A DNA stretch of 31,266 nt from Azolla pinnata (Eukaryota > Streptophyta > Polypodiopsida > Salviniales > Salviniaceae), in assembly GCA_037176905.1 (NCBI GenBank), contig JBBBWG010003604.1:1-31266 (forward strand). The letters are read 5' to 3'. Position numbers and translations under genes: made by a program. The stretch's first letter is position 1. Every line of letters begins with the position of its first letter. Below are positions 10,329-21,166 of this stretch, one piece after another. A model generated the notes under the pieces. The model saw nothing but the letters and a program-made list of their open reading frames with translations. It was not told the origin of the DNA and ran no database searches.

Positions 10329-13300
10329 TCATGTTGCTGAAGATTCCCCAACATTGGCACTCCCTAAGTACATCGTCTGTGAGTCTTTCTCAGTGGAAGA
10401 AAACAACGGGTGTTCCTCTGATAATGCAAAATTGTTGATAGTACTTCTCAACGAATCATCCCATGCAAAATCTTCATCAGCCCAGGCCAATGCATTATGA
10501 GTACCATGCCTTATTCTTTGCGCAGCAATAGTTAGACTGTAATAAACAAAGGAAAGTGGATTTCAAACATAAATGTCCTGCTAAACCTTCTCTTCTTAAT
10601 AGTACAAAAATCTCCCCATTTTTAACTGATCTTGTTTGCATATTAACAAGGACATTCTGGTAAACCTTCTATTTATATGCATAACAAGGCTGACTTACCT
10701 TAAGCTGGAAACTTCACTTGCTTGTCTTGGTTTCCTACTCAGCTTTTTTTCTGATTTCTTGTACTCTCCATGGATGCCACCTTTTCTTTTGCTGTGGGTA
10801 CTACTGCTACTTTTTGATTTGTGACTCTTTTTATCATGTTTCGGATTGTGGTATTTCCGGCAACTCTTGGAAGATGTATGTGATGAACTTGTACAAGGAG
10901 GATCATAGACATCTGAAGCCCAAGTAACATGCAATTTGGGGCGTGGCCCAAGTCCCAATCTTTCATAGCCACCACGAAATACAGACCTCAACTGCAAGGG
11001 AAGGTAAGAGAGGTAATATATTAGCTTACCCAGCATTTTCAAAAGCTACACCTCTCTTATTTAATTGAGAAATTACAGGTTTTGTTTTGTGCAATGCGTA
11101 ACTCCATGGAATCAGATTCTAGAGGGTTACAAGTCAATAAATGTTTTGATTATGATCATGCAGTTAAGTAACTCATTTCTATAAATAATACAGAATACCT
11201 CAACGGCATCATCCTTGCAATATGTTTGGAAATGTGCAGGTGGTGAAGCCTCAAACACCTCTTCTTCAGTTGGATTTGATGGCCAAGTTTTGCAACTTGG
11301 ACTTTGTTCAACTTTACTTTCTGCATCATCGAATTCAATGCTTTGGTTTGAATCCTCATTTTCTACATCATCCACATCAATACATTGGTTCAAATCCCCA
11401 CTTTGTGCATCATCAACTTCGAGACTTTGCTCACTTTCTCCATCAACTTCAAAGTTTTGGATCAAATCCTCATTTTCTGCATCATCAACTTCATGACACT
11501 GTTTCAAATCAGACTCTCTCTCAACCTCAGGAAGGAGACGTATCTGTAATACGAGCTTGGAAACTAGCTCATTGATAGGAGGCCCCTTCCATACACTCGA
11601 ATGATCAGAACCAATAAACTCAATGCCACACTTCTGTCCACATTCACCCGGCTTATTCAATTCTTTACGAGCTAGTTGCTGCTCAGATCATGAAGAGTAC
11701 AATAAGGCAATTGCATTGTTCCAACAGATTTAGATACTCATAATGCAATAGGGCAACCCAGAGATGTTCTCTTCACTCACCTTAAATATTTCGACCTTAC
11801 TTTTGACACCTGACAATGGTGCATCTGAACTCTCATGTGCTTTTATTATGTTTTGATCCTTGCAGATTTGCTTGTGTGGTGCAGTCACTGCTTCCTTCCT
11901 TAGAAAGCTTCCTGGTGCCTTAAAGAACTATTGTATATTCAAATCATAAAACAGTTAGTCAAAATGCACTGTTATAAAAGCAAATGCAGTGTTCGTTGTC
12001 AAAAGCAGTAAGGTATAGCTGCCACATAACGGAAGTAAGATAATAAATAACTACCACTGAGAAAACTCTTATTGTACAAACAAGAGTCAATATAAGAATT
12101 ACATCCATAACCGTTCCCAAAATGGGTGGTCCATGTGACTGACAGTTGGAACCGTTCCCAAAAACACCTAGAGCAACAAATTCAGCATTGAGAATAAAGA
12201 GAGTCTTTTTAAGGTGGAGAAATCCACGTGCTTCATAGTTGATCTAGTTCCTCAGAAACTAAAATCCAAGATGAATACCTTCATTCAGGTCTGGTGGTGT
12301 TTCGGGCATTAATCTCCGCCTTATTACACCCTTTTCTATTAATTATATGCAGAGGAATGATTAAAAGTGAGCCAATTTTTATGTCTAGTTCAGGAGTTCC
12401 AGGAAGTGAAATATGTCTTCTGTGAATCAAAATCTTGTTGAGTACATTCTTAGGTTACTTAAAATTTACTCCTGGGTTTTTCTTTGATAGTCTTTAGGAT
12501 GTTTAACAAGGCAATTCATCAACAAACAGCTGAACAAACAAAAAAGGCAAAATCCATTAAGTTCTCACTATAAACTAATAACACATTTATGATATACAGC
12601 CAGCTGCTACAAAAACCTTTCTGCTTCCAGATGATCATAACAAATATCCTGTTATAACAGATTCGAGTCACCTATAGTAAAGGTAGATCTGTTTCTTTAA
12701 AATTGGCTGAGATAGTATTATGTAGCTTATGAGAACTGATTGAGCAGGATAATCATTTTACGAAGCCAACTGACAATATCAAACTTACCAACATAACTTC
12801 ATGGCTACCAATGGAAACAAATTGAAAGAAAATATTTCCTGTTATTTAACTGGATGTAAACTTATCCATCACAGATAGGATACAACGCAAAGAGACTATA
12901 CACCTTGTGCCCACAAATAAGCAGAAAGATTGGGCTAGCTCACCAGAAAGGACATCACGTAAATCAACTTCCAATGAATGTCAAATCAGTGAGGTAGATG
13001 GATCAGCTGAAATGGAAAACCGCTAACTATTTGATCTTTGATTGCGTATAGTCCATGGAAGATGATGAAACCTGTATCCTTTTCTCCAAGCCATTCTGAT
13101 TCGATCTATTATCTTACTGATGCAACTCAGATGTGAGGAGCCCTAGGAAAAAACTGTTAAAAAACATGAACCAATTAACATGAAATAAGTACACACAAAA
13201 CGGCTCCCCTTTATGGTACACATCATATAAGCTAGTCAAAATCAAACAAATCCTGTAACTATATTCCAATAACAAGTACCAGAATCATTTTTAGAGACAT

Positions 13301-14786
13301 TGAAATATTAAGGAAAAAAAGAAATGTTCAGAAATGAGTAAATAAATCATCATAAGATTCATAAATACAAGAAAATGCAAAGTAAGAAATAAACATATTT
13401 GGCTTAAATACATGGCTTGGAAGAATAATCATCAAACTTTGATGTCCAAAACATTGAATACGGATCATAGAAAACAATGCCCACGGATACGATCTCTTCC
13501 AAGCCACCTAGAATGTTTTGATTTCTTTGATATACCGAGAAAATAGTTTTGATACACTTTTTTCTTATGCAGCTGGGAGGTAAAGTTCCTACATATGGCA
13601 TTTCTGTGTCTAGAATGTGAAAACACAATGGATATAATCTGAATCAAGTAACGTTCAAAGAAAATTTCTTTGTTCTTCTAATGATGAAAAATTTCAGAGG
13701 ATTTGCTTTATGATGTCTAAACCCTAAAAAATACCCTAAAGTGAGATGGGCAGTTGATGCATAAAGTGGAATGACGAACTTAAATATACATATGCGTGTG
13801 TAGTTTACAGATGGAAAGAAAAAAACATGTTGCTATGTCTTTCTTATGAAGACAAGATGTAAGATCCCTATACATGGTCTTATGTCTGGATATAATATGA
13901 AAAAACCGCCAATTGAGAAACGTTTCCTTATTTATCTCAGAATATATTGTTCGATGATTTCTCAATGCAAATTCCTGAAGATCTGGAGATGAAGATCGAA
14001 CCTATATAAGGTCTCTTAGTACAATGGAAAATACTCGAAACTGTATTTTCTATGCCCCAAGAATGAGAAATATCTAAAACTCGAATTTATATAGCCTGAC
14101 AAAGAAGAGAAAATAAAGAAGAGATAGAACGTTTGTGATTACAGAAAATTTCTAGGCATGGTTAGTTTATGATTACAGATATGATTTGTTGACTGCGCAG
14201 AGAAAACTATAACTCGTTTTTGCTCACATGTTGGCGAACAAGGAAACTCTAAAAATAGTTCATTCCTTTGTCTGCGGATGAACACAAGCAGGAAATTGTG
14301 CCGCCGCACACAAACTGTGCAAATCATTGATTTCGATTCCTGATTTCTATAAAAAATACTAAGGATCGTCAAAATCCGTCCACGAATCTAGACAAAAAAA
14401 CGAGACCCCAGGGAACAAGATTGCCTACACGTAGATATGCCCGGTTCATGCCTGAAATAGGGTTTCTCCTCTTCCGTACGGGTTATGCCGTTTTTCCGTA
14501 CGCCAAAATGCGGAAGGCTAGGCCACGAAGAAAGCAAGTACAGCAAATAAAAAACCTGTGTATGGCTTCTTGACGGGGTCCACGTAGAGAGAGAGAGAGA
14601 GGGAGAAGGAGGGAGGGAGAAAAACCAAACGCGTCGAACTCAGGTTTCGTCCCCGATTTGAACGAGAGCAAACCCTAGAAACGTGCTTTTTTGCAGACCG
14701 CGAGGATGAGGAAAGAGCGTACCGGGGAGAAGGACGGGCTGTAATCCGTTTCCTGAAGGGGAGCCTGAGAAGTTCGAGGGCGCCAT
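10329..14786 (-). CDS. Uncharacterised plant protein with acidic repeats and WASDVYDPP motif (7 coding exons)
   Basis: Coding exons on the minus strand, in order: 14786-14723, 12335-12279, 12167-12112, 11927-11781, 11678-11199, 10991-10699 and 10536-10329. All junctions agree in phase and give 434 residues plus stop. No enzyme motif or membrane segment is visible. In order: a Ser/Gly/Pro-rich start, RRRLMPETPPDLNE near 27-40, about five acidic repeats of up to 14 residues (165-230), RSVFRGGYERLGLGPRPKL just before WASDVYDPP (292-300), a Lys/Ser/His-rich stretch near 310-360, and a C-terminal half-exon with ALAWADEDFAWDDS. The basic stretch could be a nuclear signal. I recall a function-unknown plant family sharing the W-A-x-D-V-Y-D-P-P core, so I give no function. 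The exon 5 acceptor is GAGCAG, so use of either AG would add or remove one Gln. Least certain is exon 1, which is separated by a 2.4-kb intron. Confidence 0.75.
11313..11510 (-). repeat. Coding minisatellite for acidic 14-residue repeats
   Basis: Within exon 5 of the minus-strand gene, about five tandem units (42 bp where complete, one shortened) encode a pattern of the type D-x-x-Q-x-x-E-V-D-D-x-E-x-E. Units 1, 4 and 5 are cleanest, unit 3 is truncated. Because units are multiples of three, the reading frame is kept. Plus-strand open frames here are mirror artefacts. Confidence 0.85.
12336..14722. other. Large intron 1 of the minus-strand gene
   Basis: AT-rich intron of about 2.4 kb. A stretch near 13555-13680 recurs weakly at about 13835-13935: both have TTTCTTATG, a following TAAGAT/TAAAGTTCCTA word, a (T)ACATATGG/TACATGG word and GGATATAAT. 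A telo-box-like AAACCCTAG lies at 14670-14678, just downstream of exon 1. No exon or open frame here joins the gene in phase that I could find. Confidence 0.55.
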
Positions 14787-14869
14787 AGCCAGAAAATATC
14801 TATCTGCGCAGCACCCGTCGATCCGTCTGTCTGTTCGTCTGAGAAGAAGAAGATGTGAAAGAAGAAAAT

Positions 14870-15460
14870 TGTTGACTTGAAGAAGAAGAAGAAGAAAAAG
14901 AAGAAGAAGATAAACAGAAGAAATTCTGCGTTTTGGAAATTACACAAATGCCCCTCTCCACAAAGACCAGGGAGAGCCAAATAAAACTTATCTGCTCAAA
15001 TCAAAGTGGATATAGAGAGAAGAAGAAGAAGAAGAAGAAGAAGAAGAAGAGATGTGGAATAAGATATTGTTTACTAGAAGAATAAGAAGAAGAAGAAATT
15101 TGTGCTTGTCTGAGAAGAAGAAGAAGAAGAAGAAGAGATGTGGAATAAGATGTTGTTTACTAGAAGAAGAAGAAGAAGAAGAAATTTGTGTTTGTCTGAG
15201 AAGAAGAAGAAGAAGAAATTTGTGTTTGTCTAAGATGAAGACGAAGAAGAAGAAATTTGTGTTTGTCTGAGAAGAAGAAGAAGAAATTTGTGTTTATTTG
15301 AGAAGAAGAAGAAGAAGAAGAAATTTGTGTGTGTCTGAGAAGAAGAAGAAGAAATTTGTGTTTGTCTGAGAAGAAGAAGAAGAAGAAGAAGAAGATAAAC
15401 AGAGGAAAATTTGTGTTTTAGAAATTACAATGTTGAGACCCCTCTCCACAAGACCAGGTA
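14870..15460. repeat. GAA/TTC-rich complex array upstream of the minus-strand gene
   Basis: Runs of (GAA)n alternate with a short module close to ATTTGTGTTTGTCTGA, about seven modules in all. Two copies also carry a longer unit, GATGTGGAATAAGAT then TTGTTTACTAGAAG (15051 and 15136). The array is bounded by two diverged copies of a 60-bp flank, AAGATAAACAGA...CCCCTCTCCACA..GACCAGG, at 14906-14972 and 15388-15457. This suggests the array arose with a tandem duplication of about 480 bp. Read in the direction of the minus-strand gene it is a TTC-rich tract starting about 85 bases upstream of the ATG, in the promoter or leader. Confidence 0.9.
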
Positions 15461-18040
15461 TCTCTGGTAGTGGTGATATCAGGGTGGATAAATGGATAGA
15501 TAGAATGGTAGATTTTGTTATTGTTGTTGGACTTCAAATATGCCCCACTAGGAACAGTAGATAAATGGGCGACACATGGACTTGAGCAAATTGCTGGCTT
15601 GGTGTTTTTTGGAGCTTTACTGTTGTCGGTGCACGATTGAAGTTTGTAGACATCTATCGACTTGAAATGTTGGAAGACGATAGAAGGAGAGCAAGAAGAG
15701 AACTGCGAGAAGGCCAAAGATTATGTTATCATCAAGGAACTTGAAGATTAGGAACGCCAAACACTGATGTTGAACTGAAATGGTTCTGTAAAAAACGAAA
15801 ACACTTATCCATGCTCGCCACGTAGATATCATGCATGGTTACCAGTTGGTGGCTCTAGTGACTTGTAATCATAATAGACATTTTGGCAATGTGAATACAT
15901 TTATCATTCAAGATCTAATTTACTAACATTATATATCATATTTGATGGATAGCTTAAGATTGCTTAGAGGATACTCTCTCTCTCTCTCTCCTTTGCCAAT
16001 GAGTTCCATAGCATATATACACGTATATCATACATGTATATATAAATATGTATGCAATACAATTACATATACATATGAACATGAATGTATATATACATAC
16101 ATATACGTACATATATAAATTTACAATATGCATGTATGATAAGCATCTCTGACTAATATTATCAATGTTTCCCATTGAATTTTAGTCTCGAAAACTGCCA
16201 TGTGATCCTTGAGGGCAATCGTTGAGGATGTTCATGTTGGGTCAATTGCTCTACATTTTTTTTTTCAATTAATCCCTTGCTTAGGGTTAATTGTGGTTAC
16301 AATATCAGGCAGTTCCTAAGGTTTTTATGATCTTAGATCAGAAATCAATTGGATGAATAGTGCTACATAATAGATCATCTTGCTCGCACTCTCCATCATC
16401 GCAGATGATCGTTTCAGATGTAATCGCATCCATTTAGATACGAGAACCCATGTATTAACATTTGATCGGCTGCAACGGATCAGCTTGTCAAGTGCTCCAT
16501 TTTTGTACAAGACCGTTAGTCGCTAGCTTGCACTATTGGACATTGATCGACATTTGGACCTGATCGATCGCTTTGCACGATCATCTGTTCGAGCTTTGTC
16601 CATCGCGAGAAAATACTTCGCAAAAGAACATGGAGCATGTCATGGTCTATGTATTCATCTTTTCGTAAGGCAAATGGACTCGGTACAGTAATGCATCGGT
16701 CCTCCGATTCGATCCAATCCAGTTCGCCTTAGTCGAATTCAGAAGAAGGAAAGGGAACGAGGCTCTTGTGACAATGTCATCGATCGAGTTGGATTTTGCG
16801 CTTCTAGAAATTGAACATTTTTGTGACAGAAATCGTCTCTTCTTAGTGACATTATCTATCACTCATTAGAAATCACCTACTTCCCATTGGTATATTGATC
16901 ACTCTAATTTGATCGTTGATTTGATTCCAGAGCAAATTTACATGTTTGACGTCCGCAATTAGACCATGCTCACTGACCTTACCAAATCCAACTTTCTCAA
17001 CCAAACTTTAGGCTACAACAGATCCAGATCCGACATTGTAAGTCAATTTTGTAAGTTCGCGTGCGAGAATCGAAAGTCAAATTCTGGTCTGAACCAGATC
17101 TAAGACCCAAGGTTCAACAAGAACAACTTCAACCTTGTGAAATAAATACATATTTGAATTTAACCGGGAATTTCCAAATTAATCAAGGGAGTTTAAAGCC
17201 AACTTTTGTAACTGTCGGCAATTTAAAGATACGAGTGTATTTTACTAGTATGCTTTCAAAGTGAACTTTCACAATAAAAACAATGCAAAACACCTTTAAA
17301 ACATAGATCTTTATATGAATTAAAAGGTCACGACAAATACAATTAATATTGAATTAAGGATAACAATTGAAATCAGAGTATTACATTTTACAAAACTTGT
17401 AAATCATCCCTAGCTTGTTAGAAGCTAACAGAAATACACAAGCATCACTTTTTCATAATCATGTTCTTAGAGTAGTATCACTATAGAATCATGCTTAAAA
17501 ATTGATATTAAGGAGAGCTTCTAACTTGTCCGTTTCTATAAGGTTTTCAAAATTTAGGGGGGGAATTTACACACTACGATGTTGGGTTTGTCGAACCTTG
17601 GATCTGAGATTTCTAAGTCAAAATTTGAAGTTTCACGTTTCTTTACTTGTGCAAATCGGAAGTCCAAATTTTAAATTTCAATTAAAAAAAACCCTAGCCA
17701 AATTATAAATTACATTTTAACGCCTGCTGAAGTCAGAAATTACAAATTAATGCATGACATAATCTTATCTTCCACTAAAGATTAACATCCAATTAATTCC
17801 GCTAGCATTGATTTTGTTCCTACTCGCTTCCCACTAATTGATTCCCTTACTGTGTTTGATTAACAGTAGTTAGTAATTTTAGAATCTAATTAATTGGTTA
17901 ACGCATTAATTAGGTGTTAATCGAGTAGCTGAGTGTTAATTAGTTAGTTAATTTGATGTTAATTGAACTCATAATTAATTGATCTGGTGTTAATCAATCA
18001 ATTGCACCTCAAGTTGGGGTTGTATAAGGTGTACGAGGGT
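15461..18040. other. Intergenic stretch without a recognisable gene
   Basis: AT-rich with scattered short open frames and no conserved motif. It contains a degenerate TA/CA tract (about 16010-16135) and a TTAATTAA/GTGTTAAT-rich stretch (about 17870-18005). A GATC-rich part (about 16330-16900) has some short minus-strand open frames, possibly old retroelement sequence, but no domain can be assigned. Confidence 0.6.
16010..16135. repeat. Degenerate TA/CA-rich repeat
   Basis: Irregular repetition of TATACATA, CATATA and TATGTA words over about 125 bases. Low complexity, noncoding. Confidence 0.7.
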
Positions 18041-18049
18041 GTGTCTGTG

Positions 18050-18262
18050 TGTCATGTATGCATACGAGGCGCACACACAAATACGAACGTACACTATGCA
18101 CACATATGAACGTACACTATACACATACAAACGTATACTATACAGTCCCACGTACACTACACAGACATACGAACATGTACTATCCACATACACACAAATA
18201 CTACACACACACAACAGCACATACACACTACATAGAACATTCATACGCTCACACACACATAG
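18050..18262. repeat. CA-rich degenerate minisatellite
   Basis: Irregular units of about 20-22 bases, of the form ACACATACGAACGTACACTAT, grade into plain (CA)n. The array abuts the broken end of the gene relic at 18263-18348 and may mark its breakpoint. Confidence 0.75.
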
Positions 18263-18348
18263 ATGTCTTCCCACGCACGTCGTCGGGCGTGCTGGTTCAC
18301 GAGCCCCACCACCGAGTTGAGCACGTTGATCGCCTGCATCACGGCCAT
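18263..18348 (-). pseudogene. 5' fragment of a paralogue of the gene at 20029-20538
   Basis: Reading on the minus strand from the ATG at 18348, the sequence parallels the start of the intact gene: a short N-terminus, then ATCAACGTGCTCAAC for ATCAGTGTGTTCACC, GGCTCGTGAACCAGC for GGCTCATGAACCAGC, and CCCGACGACGTGCG for CCCGACGACATGCG. An 11-base gap between the last two blocks shifts the frame. Homology ends after about 86 bases, where the CA-rich minisatellite begins. The sequence just upstream of the ATG (CT-rich leader and GCAATGCC/GTAATGCC) is also shared. It is a dead, truncated copy. Confidence 0.75.
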
Positions 18349-18706
18349 TATAAATCTCTCTCTTGCAATGCCTAGATTATTTGAAGGGAGCTTGTGATAA
18401 TATTGAAGGGCAGTCTGAGCAAGCAGAAAAGTTACGCCATAGCTTTCATACATTGTGGAACAATTATCCATTTTATTCATTGATAAATTGTAGCCCTAAG
18501 TGGATCTATTCATCTCCTCCTAAATGGTTATTCCCTCCCTCCCCAATTGTCTAGGAACAATTGTGAATTGCATTTGTTTTGTGATTGTCGTCATTTTGGC
18601 ACCCGTTTATAACCGACAGGATATTAAAAAAAAACAAAATCCTACATGCTTTACCCTATGTATGTGTGTTTGTTTGTTTTGAATGGCTAACTTAGTGTTT
18701 TGTGCT

Positions 18707-19120
18707 CGTTGAGTTTTATGTTATGCTTCCTAACTAGCTTGGGGTCGGTTCTAGATTTGAGCCCAATGGGGATGAGCCTCCTAAAGTGGTAAAGACATCA
18801 ATTTGCCTTTGAACCTTTCAAAGGGATTACTACTAGACAAGAGTAGTGTTATGTGCATCACATTAAATTCCGTTAGGGTTGAGTCATTTAAGGAACCGAT
18901 CCTTTTGCCAATGTTTGGCATTCTTATCTCTTATCCGGAGCATATCCGTGGGAATGTTTGGAAATCCGAACCCATTAGGCTTGTGTGCTCAATCCATTAT
19001 GCTTTGTCTACTATTGTTGCCATTATTAGTGCATCTATGGGCCACACCATGACTATCCTTGTCGATCGCCGGCCACCGACCATTGCCATTGCTAGCCACC
19101 TCTACTATAGGCATATTTTT
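18707..19120. repeat. Copy 1 of the duplicated gene 5'-flank block
   Basis: First of four diverged copies of a block whose second copy lies about 190 bases upstream of the intact gene. Shared anchors are AGTTTTATGTTATGCTTCC, GATGGGGATGAnC, TTTGAACCTTTCAAAG, AGACAAGAGTA, GTTTGGCAT and CGGAGCATATCCG. Short open frames across it are not conserved between copies. Confidence 0.8.
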
Positions 19121-19505
19121 TAGACAAAAATATATTTGTGCATTCGCATTTGAGTATAAAAGTATTATTCGAGAATGAAAATAGACTCCAAAGTATAAAT
19201 CAAACCATTCGTTTTATTAAATAAAAAATAAAATATTAATGATTAATAAATTAAAATATAAATTTTAGAAGGGAGTCGGAGAGGCAATCTTGAACCTATT
19301 TCTTAAAAATATTTTACTTTACTGCTAGGCCAAGCTTTTATTAAAAAAATTAATTGAATTGTTAAATATTATAAATTTAATAATTGTTTACTATCTGCAT
19401 TTATTTTTCGACAAATGTGAATATTACAATTTACGATTATAGGTTTGACCACCACAACCACAAATACTTTCTAACTATATTTATACATAATATTGGAGAA
19501 GGAAA

Positions 19506-19800
19506 TGATACAAACTTGGGAGCTTTTGAGGCACTTTACCTTGTGGCACATATACGGAAACCAATATGTTAAAAGGTATTTTGAGGTTGTAAATTTCACT
19601 AGAGCTTAGACATTGTATAAAGGATGAGTAACATCAATTGGAATTATCAACCTCTATGTTGGTTGTTTGCTTTGCCTATACTCTAATTGATTTTGTTCAT
19701 GTTTTTGAGCTTTTCCTTCCTATGTATATATTCGATGATTTACTTGCTAGCAAGCTTTGTTCGTTATAAAATTCTTCATTGTACCACAAGAAAAGTAACA
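19506..19800. repeat. Copy 1 of the downstream array block
   Basis: Begins GATACAAACTTGGGAGCTTT and continues through TTGAGGTTGTAAATTTCACT, CCTATACTCTAATTGATTTT and ATTGTACCACAAGAAAAGTA. Diverged copies are at about 21167-21475 and 24119-24392. Noncoding. Confidence 0.8.
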
Positions 19801-19839
19801 TAGGAATCGGATGGATGGATGGGGGGATGATCAGAGAAA

Positions 19840-19985
19840 TGGACGACAAATTGACTGGGACGAACAAATTGTAGACAACTGGATGGGCGATCGGATCAGA
19901 AACGCACGGTGAACGATCAGACGAGCAAACTGTGGACAATCTGGATGGGCGATCGGAGAAAACCACGGTGAACGATCGGATGGAA
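19840..19985. repeat. ~60-bp tandem repeat at the 3' end of the GC-rich gene
   Basis: Two clear copies (about 19859-19920 and 19921-19979) share GGATGGGCGATCGGA and CACGGTGAACGATC. A partial copy precedes and another fragment follows. It sits just past the stop codon of the minus-strand gene at 20029 and so may lie in its 3' untranslated region. Confidence 0.8.
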
Positions 19986-20028
19986 GATCAGGTGGCGAAT
20001 CGAAAGAGGACACTCACTCACCAATTGG

Positions 20029-20538
20029 CTACAGGGTCCTTCCAGATGAGACCATGTGATTGTTGTCCTTCTGGTAGCATCCGCAGCGAGGATCAGTAAT
20101 GCGGTGGGGGGCTTCCATATGGTCCCAGAGCGGCTTGATGTCAAAGTCCTTCCAGCGGGTGAGGCACTTGTTGGAGCCCGCGTAGGGGCTGGAGAAGGTG
20201 CAGATCCACCAGTCGGCGCCGTCGACGGCAAAGTGCGCGCTGGAGTCGCCGTCGTAGACACGCAGCCCGATGCCGCCCGGGACGCCGACGAACATCACCA
20301 TGTCCTTGTTGCACACGTAGAACGTCCGCGTCTCCCCGGACCCGATGCTGCCAAATGGCTGCGACCAGAAGCGCCCGCAGTCGAACCAGGTGTCCTTCAC
20401 CTCGACACGCTGCCGCTTTGACGTGTTGACGATCGTGACCTGCAGGTAGCACGTCTTGTTGCGCATGTCGTCGGGCACGTTCGCCGCCAGCTGGTTCATG
20501 AGCCTGATCACCGTGGTGAACACACTGATTGCCTCCAT
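20029..20538 (-). CDS. Intronless 169-residue protein, weakly like jasmonate-induced 23-kDa proteins
   Basis: A single open exon of 169 codons with a start ATG behind a CT-rich leader. The base composition is strikingly GC-rich with many G/C third positions, while the flanks are AT-rich. The protein has no signal peptide or membrane helix. After an amphipathic N-terminal helix (about 1-25) the rest looks like beta strands: VTIVNTS near 36, DTWFDCGRFW near 49, a GSIGSGETRTFYV strand pair near 63, VGVPGGIGLRVYDGD near 84, and WWICTFSSPYAGSNKC near 110. Several Cys are present. The W-x(5)-S-P-x-x-G-x-N-K-C stretch and overall order recall the JIP23 (jasmonate-induced) group. A beta-sandwich of actinoporin or aegerolysin type is an alternative. 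Both are memory-based guesses, so no function is claimed. A truncated paralogue lies 1.7 kb away. The open frame is convincing; the family is not settled. Confidence 0.7.
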   Translation of the reverse strand: MEAISVFTTVIRLMNQLAANVPDDMRNKTCYLQVTIVNTSKRQRVEVKDTWFDCGRFWSQPFGSIGSGETRTFYVCNKDMVMFVGVPGGIGLRVYDGDSSAHFAVDGADWWICTFSSPYAGSNKCLTRWKDFDIKPLWDHMEAPHRITDPRCGCYQKDNNHMVSSGRTL

Positions 20539-20722
20539 CGCCGCGATTCTAGATCTCTCTCTCTCTCCTATGTAATGCCATTGATCCGTCGATCGATCGC
20601 TAAGACATTACCCTCTTTGGGCACGAACAATAATGAGAGTTGACTCGATCACACTTGGCCCATTTAGCAGGATCATTCTCGCCTGATCCTCGACATTGCC
20701 ATCTCTCTTGGATGCTTGCTTC

Positions 20723-21118
20723 ATTGAGCTTTATGTTATGCTTCCGAAGTGGCTCAGCTGCTCCTAGAGATTAGGCCCGATGGGGATGACCTTCCTAAAG
20801 CTACTAAATTTTGACGGAAAAGAAATCAATTTATTGCATTTGAACCTTTCAAAGGAACTATTACCAGACAAGAGTAGCAAAGGGCATCTCATTAAATTCT
20901 CTCAGGGTTGACCCGTGCAAGGATCGGATCGTTTTTGCCGATGCTTGGCATCCCCGTCTCTTGTCCGGAGCATATTCGGATAATGTCCGGAAATCCCAAC
21001 CCATTGGCTCAACTCGTCGTGCTTTGGCCGCTCGTCGCTGCCACTATTGGCGGCATCTATGGGCCACCATGGCCATCTTTGTCGTTCGCTAGCCACCGGC
21101 CTTTGTTGTAGGCTTTAC
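20723..21118. repeat. Copy 2 of the gene 5'-flank block
   Basis: The copy that belongs to the intact minus-strand gene; it starts 185 bases upstream of its ATG. It shares the TTTGAACCTTTCAAAG and GACAAGAGTA anchors with copies at 18707, 23063 and 23383. The part between (20640-20723), with GCCCATTTAGCAGGATCATT and CCTGATCCTCG, is also kept in copy 3. Confidence 0.8.
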
Positions 21119-21166
21119 CACCACACCCATCCCAACTGTTTTTATACCTAAACAAAAAAAGGAGAT

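Noticed and set aside
11215..11575. Plus-strand open frames opposite the acidic-repeat exon
   Set aside because: Mirror frames of the coding repeat; the minus strand has phase-consistent splice sites and acidic composition.
16325..16862. Possible retroelement coding remnants on the minus strand
   Set aside because: Two short open frames look coding-like in composition, but no polymerase, protease or integrase motif and no terminal repeats could be found.
18039..18375. Plus-strand open frames rich in Tyr/Thr/His
   Set aside because: Translation of the CA-rich minisatellite.
20056..20452. Overlapping open frames on both strands inside the GC-rich gene
   Set aside because: High GC content removes stops in all frames; only the 20029-20538 minus frame has a balanced composition, a start codon behind a CT-rich leader, and agreement with the relic at 18348.
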